NCBI GenBank assembly: GCA_028023455.1
Contig: JAQFVV010012446.1
Location: 3,160,001 to 3,224,000, forward strand
Direction of reading: 5' to 3'
Source: Epiperipatus broadwayi
Lineage: Eukaryota > Onychophora > Udeonychophora > Euonychophora > Peripatidae
Length of the DNA: 64,000 nucleotides
Every line of letters begins with the position of its first letter. The stretch's first letter is position 1. This document shows positions 55,076 to 64,000 of the stretch, piece after piece. The position numbers and the translations under genes are program-made. The notes under the pieces are model-generated. The model made no database searches. It saw only the letters and a list, made by a program, of their open reading frames with translations, and was not told the origin of the DNA.

Positions 55076-58000
55076 TCACTCAATGAAGTACAGAGAGATG
55101 TATGCTAGATACAAGGCACCATAATAGCATGATAGCATAATTAGTTTTCTATATATATATAAGTAAATAGACAAGTTCATATCACTCGCAAACAACATTT
55201 ACATCAGCAATAATTCTTTTAAAAAATAAACTTGCCTTTCTAAGAATTCGTAAATCTTGAAGTTTAAAAGGAATTCCTTGTAATTCTAAAGTAGTTAACA
55301 CTAAAGATTTGGTTAAAAGATCTTTTAAGCATGAACATAAACTGCATGTCAAGATACTCTTCTGTAATGCAGGAACTGTCTTGGGTTTAGAAAACTGTTG
55401 ACTGATAGGTAATTCAGAAACTAGAATTTAAAACACAAAAATAATTAACTGAATATGATTTTACAAAATATAAAAAATATCTTATGTTTTAAATCTACAT
55501 TTATTAAATACTCATTGAATAAAATTAAAATACATTCATATTAATAAAATATTACCATAATAATTTAAATTTTTTTTTATTACACACCTCTTTCTCAAAC
55601 TCCATTATATTGCAACTATCTTAATTTCATACCATCTTTTTTCATTATACTCATCAAGCGAGAAGCGTGAAACATCTGGATCTTTATATCTGCACTGACT
55701 GTCCAATAGAGAGACTGTCTGAATTTCTATACTAGCTAGTTGCAATACAATAGAATTTGAGACAAGGGGTGCAATGATAAAAACTTGAAGATTACAGTAA
55801 TATTATCAAATTACTCTTATCAATTTCCTTAATAATACCTTCTTTATAAATGTTTTTTTTATTTTTCTGTAATTAATATACTACAGAGATATTCCTATAC
55901 TATTAAATTAATTGTCCTTTCAACACTAGAAATGCCTTTTTATCTAATTCAGTATTAAAATATTGCAGTGAAATAAGAAAGAATTTGTAATAAAAAGAAT
56001 GGCCATTTTTTCCTGCACACTTTTAATTAGTATTTTTTTTTTAATTATAAAACTTGATTAATACTTAATTACTATTATTGTTTCATTAAAATATATTGAT
56101 ACATAATTTGTATTTTAGATAGCATTTTATCCTCGTATATATTTAGATCTATTAAGTAAAAAAAAAAACAGATATTTTTCAAAAGATAAATTTACAGTTT
56201 GATCAGTAAATAGTGGCATTTGCTTCTTTGTCAGGAGAAAAAAAAATCTCTCAGAAATTTATTTATCTATTTAGTGTTTTCATTTTATGACATAAGTTGA
56301 TTTTTTTATAGTAATGTTTAAAAAATAAAACAAAAGGAAATATTAAATATAACAGCTTCTAGTCAGCCATATTGTTTTCAAGGTCTAATCGACATCTTTA
56401 AAAATGAAGAATTAAAAAAAAAAATGCCCAGCAAGCTTCCAGTGAAGAGATAATATATAAGTACTGAAAATTTGAGTGAAATATTAACAGCTTGAGCTAA
56501 AAATTATTGCAATATTCGTTAAAAGATTATACAAACAATGAAAAGAAAAATATACTTGTGTATAGCATAAAATTAAAAAATATTAAAATTCTACCTATTT
56601 TTATTTCATTTTCATTTATTTTTCAAGTAAGAACTTGTAAATAATTTCTGAATGAATTGGCATTATGTTTTAATAGAAACAAATTGATGAAACTTTTAAT
56701 TTGAAAAACAAAAAACAAAAACTAAATTAAGTCAGTATTCTAAGTATTCCATCAAATCTTTGGCTAATGATACATTATATGCAGATGAAAAAAAAAATTT
56801 AGACTATAGGATAAAAATAAATCAAAATTAATGACTGAAATGTTTTTATTGTACATATATATCAGATTAGATTCCTTTAGCATTGATATATAAAAGAAAA
56901 AGTTAGTTTTATATATTGTAACCCTATGATTGGTGGGCTGTATTGAAAGTAGGATATAAAAGTCTATTATAGCACAAAATTTTAAAGAATACGCAATCGT
57001 AATATTATAAATTGTGATTTAAAGCATGCACAAATAACTTGATGTATAACGTTCAAAGAGAGAAGTCTGAGGAGATAAGTAATATACATCTTTTATTTAT
57101 AATAAGTTATTGTATAAATAGTTATATATTTTTAATATAATAGATTTTAATCAATACAAACATATTTGCCTATATAAATTTAGTGGGTTTAGTAAAAGTT
57201 GAAAAAGCAATAGTTTAATTTTAGTCTATTTAAATGATAGTGAACCTTTACGACATGAATGTACAGCTCTGTGCAGAATTCTAGTAAATAAAACTAAAAA
57301 TTATTTTTATTGCAAGATAATTTATTTTAAAATTATAATAATTTTATAATTTAAAGATAAATATTATTAAATATCATGTTTAAAACTGATTAATAATATC
57401 ATTTATTAAAATTATAATTATATTGTAAATTTCAATTTTAAAAGTTATTTGATTTAATCAGTTATTGAAATATTTATCAATTTTTAATTAATTTATGATG
57501 CGTCATGATGTTGATAGTATTTAATAAGAAATAGCAGACGAACAAAAAGGACAACTTGTTAAAAAATAAAGTGAACAACTGTTTCACTTTAATTTGTAAA
57601 GAATTATAAAATTTTTACTAGATTCTATTTTAAAACCAGTAAAAATAATAACTAATAGGCTAAATAATGAATATATTTTAACAGTGATATTTAAAATAAT
57701 GAAGTGAATTTAAACCAGTTTCTTCGTCATAACCTAATTACAGTCTTAGACTTCAAATCATAAATGGAAAATGATAACTAATAGAAGATATTATTATCAC
57801 TGGGAACAACCAGGGAAAGAAAATATAAACTTCATTCATTTAAAAAGTACAGCTGTTATCATGCAGGGAAACATTTATTTATTTCTACCAGGTTAATTAA
57901 ATTATTTACTAATGTATTTATTTAGAAGAACAAGTATAAAATATAAAGCAATAAATTTTATAAACTTATAAAATTAATTTATTGAATTCTAAAGTAATCA

Positions 58001-58400
58001 ATTAATAGAAAACTATAAGTCTAGATGAAAATAATTCCCTTATGAATTAAAATAACTAATATGTTATAGTTACTTTATAAAATCAGAAAAAAGAATAATA
58101 TTTATCATATAATTAATGCCTAATTAATCATAGAATGATTGGATGTGATATAATAATTGATATTTATTGTTTTATATAAGACAAAAGCTTATAAAGATAG
58201 AGAATATATTTTATCTCAGCAAATAAGATTATTTTGTCATAGGAACAATACTGAAAGAATAAAGAGCTAACATGCTGATTTTTAATAATGACTAATAATA
58301 ATAAAAAAGAATATATAATAGTAATAGTAGTATATACAAGAACTTTAACATGCTGGGTGAAGAAGCTGTTAATGGTAAGAAAACAATCAAAGTAAATTAA
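55076..58400. other. Anonymous AT-rich stretch
   Basis: No gene or named element. Open frames here are low-complexity, including the 126-codon minus frame that starts at 58544 and is rich in I, Y, F and L. Confidence 0.4.
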
Positions 58401-58404
58401 TGTA

Positions 58405-58580
58405 GGCCTAGCACTTTCGAGGTTTTGTCCCTCATATTCATAGCCAAAACAGATTTTAAATCGTTGTTGTGATATTGATAAATGGTAATATATATAAATA
58501 CATATGTAAATTAACTTGTCCATTTTCTGGAAATAGCAAAACATGTGTCATGTCTATTGATCGTGTTGTTATCGTTGATG
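58405..58580. repeat. Relative of the 250-bp insertion in the ribozyme array
   Basis: GCACTTTCGAGGTTTTGTCCCTCATATTCATAGCC and later GCAAAACATGTGTCATGTCTATTGATCG correspond to the insert at 25.75-25.91 kb. The GAGG..CCTC stem is conserved in both while the loop differs. Confidence 0.55.
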
Positions 58581-60874
58581 ATAAAATATGCCTCTTATTT
58601 TCATTTTGCAATCGTTGGCCTTAGCGTACACTATTTTGGGGTTGAAGAATTCGAACATATAAAATTAAATGTATTTATTTATGTGTGTTAAAAAAAAAAA
58701 GAATATAGGAAACTATAAAATAAAACAAAATGAAATGAAAAGTAGAATAAAGCTTACTCATAAACTAACTTTACGTACGTCAAAGTTTTATCATTGAAAA
58801 AAAAATTATTACTAAAAATTCTTTTGAATATTCATTAAACTATTTTATGATTATATAGCTCTTAAATAGTTATGCGCATTTAATTTTAAAACTTTTCGAG
58901 ATCCAGAAATTAGAAGATACATCGAGCTCAAAAACTTATATATAATTATTGTGTTTGTTTTTAAAATGTTTTACCAAAGTTTAAATGGGTTGTGAGAAAA
59001 AGAAGAGAAGAAATCAAGAATTCACGAGGAATTTTAAATCAGCTTTGTTACTATAGTGATGTTGAACCAGGATATGAAGTAAATTCTTTTTTTTTTTTAA
59101 AAAAAAAGAAAAAAATATTTTTTTATTCTTGATATTATTGTTGTTGATATTTTGGTATAAAACATAATATTGTAGTGTAAGAATAGAAATAGGTTAAATA
59201 ATTTTATATGTAATTGATTTCTAATATTAAGATGTAGCAAATTATTATCTGTTTAACTTTAAAAAAACAAAATGTGTGCTAATATAATTAATATGGTGTG
59301 CATGAGTTATAAAGTAAAAGTTTTTTGTGGGTAAAAATCTTTAATAAGATAAAGAGTTAAAAATCGGATTGTGGTAAAATTATTATTACATGAATTTAAT
59401 AATTTATTCTAGTAATATATATTCAATGATTGAATTGATATAATGATAATGAATCAAGAAATGGGATTCTATGTAAATAAAAATAGATACACCATATTAA
59501 CTTTCATATAGTATATGAAAGTCTAAAATGGAATGAATAGTTAAACTGGAAAATAATTATGATCTCAAATTTTGTATTGTAAAAGGACAATGTTGACAAT
59601 TGTCATAGTAAAGTATTTGTTTTGTAACTTGATTTATAAGATTGATAGATGTAGTTTAAAGTCGTAGATGCTAAAATATATAGAAGGATAAGTTGAAATT
59701 CCAAGATAGGATAAAATACCATCCTGAAGAACCGATATTTTATGGGATTGATCTGTATGATACCCATATAGATATATTTTGTTATGAGAAGATGAGAGGA
59801 TTTTCCCATAGAAAATAAACGTTATATTCCAAAAGAGTTTGATGGATAAGCCAGGATATTGGGATAGAATCATTAAGGAAAAGTGACCACCTTCCAAATT
59901 ATAACATGGAATACAGAGAGGAGACTTCCATTCCTGTACTTTAAAAAAATAATGTAATAAAATCAGTTTATTATCTATAAAATTTTGTATGTCATAGAAA
60001 TATATAATAGACATCGCAAGTTGACTAGTTATTTTATATGAATTTTGTGGGTTTTTTCTTCCCAAGTTTTATAAGATTGGTATTAAAATAGTAAGACCAG
60101 ATACAAAGCAAATAATTTTGTATTTAATTAAATCTGAATGGCTCATAAGTTAAAGATGATACGTGAGATAAAATAAGAATGAAAAGGTGAGTGAGAGATG
60201 TGAAGAATGTATAAAAGAAAAGGTAGTTTTATGAGAATAAAACCTTGATTCAATTATATGTTTAAATACGTTATTGGCATTATTTGAAAATTACCACAAC
60301 CTAAACAATTTTGTTTGTAAATTTTATTAACATATTTTCGTGCAAAGTTAACAGTAAATGAAAATAAAATATTATAACTTGATTTAAATACTTTAAAGTA
60401 TAAAGCATTATGTGCTATGTGAAGGAGGACCAGGAAACTAGCCCACAAGATAAACTCATGAGTGGTACATTAATTAATAACATTAAGAAAAGCATCCGCG
60501 GTAATAACAATGAACTTATCACTTGATTGACTAATCAATAATATAATGTGAATGCTGGAATGAAAGGAATTTTGTTTATTTTATTTCTAATGTAAATAAT
60601 TGTATTATAAATTTCTATCTATTTAAGTATTAATTTTGTAGATTAACTATGTTATCTATTATTTATAATTAGTTGTTATTAATTGTAAAAATAAATAATT
60701 ATTAAAATTTGAATTTTGAACTAATAGCTTTATTTTGGTTTAGTGTCATTTCTATCATAAAGTCATATCATAAAGTACACAATTCAAATAAAGTCATTAC
60801 ATAAAATATATTTATTGTGAAGTTATTAAATATTTTATTTAAAGGGTCAAATTAATTAATTTATAATTAAATTA
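58581..60874. other. Anonymous stretch with one unexplained open frame
   Basis: A 143-codon minus-strand frame runs 60065-59634. It begins M-G-R-K-N-P-Q-N-S-Y-K and is rich in I, Y, S and F, with no motif I can place. Its length is modestly above chance for such AT-rich DNA. The plus strand of the same region has fragments with fewer F/Y, so I cannot tell which strand, if any, ever coded. Confidence 0.3.
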
Positions 60875-61515
60875 ATTAAGCATTTATTTTTATAGCGCTA
60901 TGTTTTATAAATTGTAATACATTAAAGATCAGCCTTTTCAAGCTATTGTGCATGCGCTTTTTACGAGTGTTAATAATAAATGAATACTTTCATTCCCAAC
61001 AAGATATAGTATTTACGAAAGAACAAAATGAATCCACTTATTCTTTCCAACCCAAATGCTTATATATGGGCAAATCTTAAGTACTGGAAATGAAAGCGTG
61101 AGGATAGACCACTCACTTTAAATTACTATTTACGATGTCTGAATGAATGATGTCGACAAAATTATCTAGAATTTACTAAATGTCACTCTCAAATGAAACT
61201 TAAACATATGTAAATAAGCATTTATTTTTATAGCGCTATGTTTTATAAATTATAATACATTAAAGATCAGCCTTTTCAAGCTATTGTGCATGCGCTTTTT
61301 ATGAGTGTTAATAATAAATGAATACTTTCATTCCCAATACTTAAGATTTGCCCATATATAAGCATTTGGGTTGGAAAGAATAAGTGGATTCATTTTGTTC
61401 TTTCATAAATACTATATCTTGTGTTGGGAATGAAAGTATTCATTTATTATTAACACTCATAAAATGCGCATGCACAATAGCTTGAAAAGGGTGATCTTTA
61501 ATGTATTACAATTAA
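60875..61515. repeat. Foldback family, three copies in mixed orientation
   Basis: AAGCATTTATTTTTATAGCGCTATG..AAAGATCAGCCTTTTCAAGCTATTGTGCATGCGC runs forward at about 60879-60970 and again at 61216-61300. The end TGCGCATGCACAATAGCTTGAAAAGG.TGATCTTTAATG at 61464-61503 is the inverted copy. The neighbouring block AATGAATCCACTTATTCTTTCCAACCCAAATGCTTATATATGGGC (61029-61073) is inverted at 61348-61400. A foldback element plus a partial tandem copy explains it. Confidence 0.8.
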
Positions 61516-62847
61516 ATTAATTGCTTATTATTTAGCAATTATAATTGTATTAAAGTAATATTTTATTGATTCATATTGTATTAAATATGATAAATCTTGA
61601 AGATTTATTTGAAAATAGCAATTTAATATTATTATAAGTATTTTTTTTTCCGGTTCAACTGATAATCGGAGACTTAGAAATGCATGTTTAATGAGAGACA
61701 CTGATCTGGGACATCCCGCACTGGATGACAACACATGATTTATCAACAATCTTTTAGGAAGAGGGCACAGCAAATCCAAAAGACCCGACCAGTTACAAAC
61801 ATTTTCAGCGCATTAATCCATCATATACATACAATGCACGCCAATAAATTCGCAGTTCCAGACACCAGCCCGCATGGGGGAGGGGGCATATGTGCCAGCA
61901 TTTATGTAGTGCACCAAAATAAGTTGTAGAGCATTTAATAGAAACTGATCTTATTCTTAAGAATCACATTCTGATTTTAAAATCCAGTTAACGTTTATTT
62001 ACAAATTAAATTTTAAATCTCATATTATTAAAAAATATATATAAGTTATTAATAAAAATATATTAGAATGTTTATGTTTTTGAAAGATACAATTCAAATG
62101 GGTTATTGCTAATTGATAAATGTATTTAATTGAGAGAGATGATAGGAAGTAATGATTGTATGATAAAACTCTGGATTATAACAAAATGATTATTCTACTT
62201 TGTGATGGTTATTGGTATAAGTCTGAGAATAAATATTAGGAAGATTAATTAAATTATTTAAGGGAAAGTATATAAGTAAATTGTGATTGCTAATCTTAAT
62301 ATATCTTTATTACAGTTAAATTAATTATCAAATAGGAAGTTTAATTTCTGTTTATGTGTGATTACTATTTGTATATGGTTGGTTCTCAACAAAATTCTTC
62401 TTGTTATTCAATTATTTAAATAACAAATATAATTGTTAGTATCTTTTAACAAGGAATAATCATGACACCTGAGATATTCATGGGATAGCATTAATTATTT
62501 CAATTAATTTAGTTTGTGTTTTAATATTCTTATTTTTTATAGTATCTTAAATAATAGAAGAATAGTTGAGTAATTATTTCAAATGAAATATTGTTAGTCA
62601 TTGTTTGTTGTGGGAATTATCCTGATGATTATAATATGAGAGTAGCTGGAGAATTTCCACAATAGCAATGCCATTATGGAGTATATTTTATATGCTTCTC
62701 AATATTAAAACCTATTTGTTGTGACCATCCCTGAAGTCTATCTTATGTCTGTATGTCTTGTACTTTTCAGTTTAGACAATCTCATACCATATTGCTATTT
62801 ATAATTTGTTGTTCATTGTTGAGCTAATATAGTAGATAGAAGGGTGT
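61516..62847. other. Anonymous AT-rich stretch
   Basis: Nothing recognised apart from a GC-richer patch near 61660-61900 (CTGATCTGGGACATCCCGC) without a family match. Confidence 0.4.
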
Positions 62848-64000
62848 TGTAACAGTCAAAACACGTGTATCTCGTTAACATAGTGCAGAATTCGACCACC
62901 ACACAGAACAGCAGAACCATCGAGTAGCGAAGCCACTCAATGGTACCGAGTTCGAACATAGTTTATCGGTTCCACACTACAATCTATGGAACAACGCCTC
63001 TGATGCGACATAAGTAAACACTTCTTTAGGCACGGTGGTCAGGGAGATGCACGAGATTCATGGTATTGTTTCCGAGTTGGCCAACAATCAAATGAATATT
63101 AATTCACATATATAATCGAGGAAATATATATAATGGGCATCGAATAAATGAAAACTTGACTACAGACGTACAGTTAAAATTATTTATTTACGTATTTAAT
63201 AAAAAAACATTATTAATGTTATTAATCATATTTTATATTCAGAGTTTCAATAGCTAATTGGCAATTTTACTATATATAAAAGTACATTTATTTATAAAGA
63301 GCATTCATTTATATGAAGGCGTAATCTAGCTACCTAAGGTTCCCGAGTGAGTATTTCTAATGCGTATTGTAAGGGCTTTATACTTTGCATTGCAAGAGTC
63401 ATCTGTGGCGGCGGACATACATTTATTTAATAAAAATATTTATTTTACGACTAAGGGCGAACATTTATTTGAGAGTGGATGACGAAGATAATGCCGAGGC
63501 GGAGTGATATAGAGAATGATAAACTAAATAAAGGAACACGTGGTACGCTTTAGAAGGGCGATATAAAATGGCAGCACTGAAACTGCAATGCCGTGAATAA
63601 GTTTATAAGGGCTTCGGGTTGGTCTCTGCCTCGACCCGAAGAGGTAAGATGTCACATGAGCATAACCAGGGACAAGCGGTCCGTGTCGCAATTTGCCAGC
63701 TGGCTGCGTGAGGGTCGTCAAGCCCTACGGGAACATTATCATGTCCACTTGTGTAGGACGACTGGGGTTAATTCAACCCTATAGAATCCGGAGTATTCAC
63801 GGCGTGGAATGAGCCATCGTGGCTTCAAAACGTAACACATGTATAAGATCTAAAAGATTATGGTAATATTTAACTAGATTTCAAACTCGGCCCCCCCATT
63901 ATCAACGTTGACTGAAAGAAAACTGGTGACTCTCAAAGAAATGAAATTTCCGTAATTATTCATTAAAATTTAATAATAATAAAAAATATCTAAAAAGGGG
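62848..64000 (-). repeat. LTR of the same Gypsy family, reverse orientation, cut by window end
   Basis: It begins TGTAACAGTCA, the complement of the LTR end at 20492, and follows the reverse complement of 20492 back to about 19300. It includes CGATGGCTCATTCC.., the GGGACAAGCGG block, and GGTTGGTCTCTGCCTCGACCCGAAG, the promoter block. Divergence from the 17.9-kb copy is clearly higher than between that element's two LTRs, so it is an older or different lineage member. A solo LTR or a full element continuing past the window is equally possible. Confidence 0.88.

Noticed and set aside
59634-60065. 143-codon minus-strand open frame as a gene
   Set aside because: No recognisable domain, an AT-driven composition, and a length not far beyond chance. 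No support from neighbours.

Overview
This is a eukaryotic, very AT-rich window (roughly three quarters A+T by eye). I find no host gene and no operon-like structure. Almost everything recognisable is a transposable element (TE) or the wreck of one: RTE-clade LINEs whose 3' ends are ATGATG microsatellites, Penelope-like elements (PLEs) with reverse transcriptase and GIY-YIG endonuclease, a Gypsy-type LTR element with 2.6-kb LTRs, a hAT transposon of the BED-finger/GTF2IRD2-like kind, tRNA-derived SINE pieces, and many long inverted-repeat (foldback) elements. This mix suggests an invertebrate metazoan; the species cannot be fixed from the sequence.

Layout. 0-1 kb: decayed RTE LINE. 1.3-1.8 kb: tandem repeats each carrying a TATA motif. 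2.2-6.2 kb: palindrome and two PLE remnants, one split by a foldback element. 7-16 kb: a field of small foldback elements, many with hammerhead ribozyme (HHR) motifs. 17.5-30.2 kb: a full-length RTE LINE (11-bp target duplication, 3.27 kb of its own sequence) split by a Gypsy-type element (4-bp target duplication CTAT). The 3' LTR of that element is split in turn by a 2.15-kb tandem array of 370-bp ribozyme repeats, which carries a further 250-bp insertion. 31.5-36.7 kb: more HHR and foldback elements, a SINE head and a LINE fragment. 36.8-41.7 kb: a hAT element with 8-bp target duplication, split by a 2-kb LTR-like insertion. 42.2-43 kb: an HHR foldback with 17-bp target duplication. 44-49.5 kb: older, mostly unidentified sequence with one LINE C-terminal zinc-knuckle fragment. 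49.8-52.5 kb: a tRNA-headed palindrome, a 300-bp hAT-type MITE with two CTCF-like motifs, and a 0.9-kb palindrome. 53-62.8 kb: mostly anonymous AT-rich DNA with a LINE tail and foldbacks. 62.8-64 kb: a reverse-oriented LTR of the same Gypsy family.

The most interesting system is the set of hammerhead ribozymes. At least nine small insertions are bounded by 11-18 bp target duplications, and the less decayed ones carry a type I HHR: a CUGANGA core, a GAAAC core, a two- to three-pair stem III, and a GUC cleavage site. Between two families the two segments of stem I change together so that pairing is kept, which argues that the RNA structure was under selection. The array at 24.0-26.2 kb repeats this ribozyme every 370 bp exactly, so a transcript would fall into 370-nt monomers. 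This is the architecture of metazoan retrozymes, small non-autonomous elements thought to move with PLE machinery, and PLE remnants lie in the same window. All of this was read by eye without alignment or folding software.
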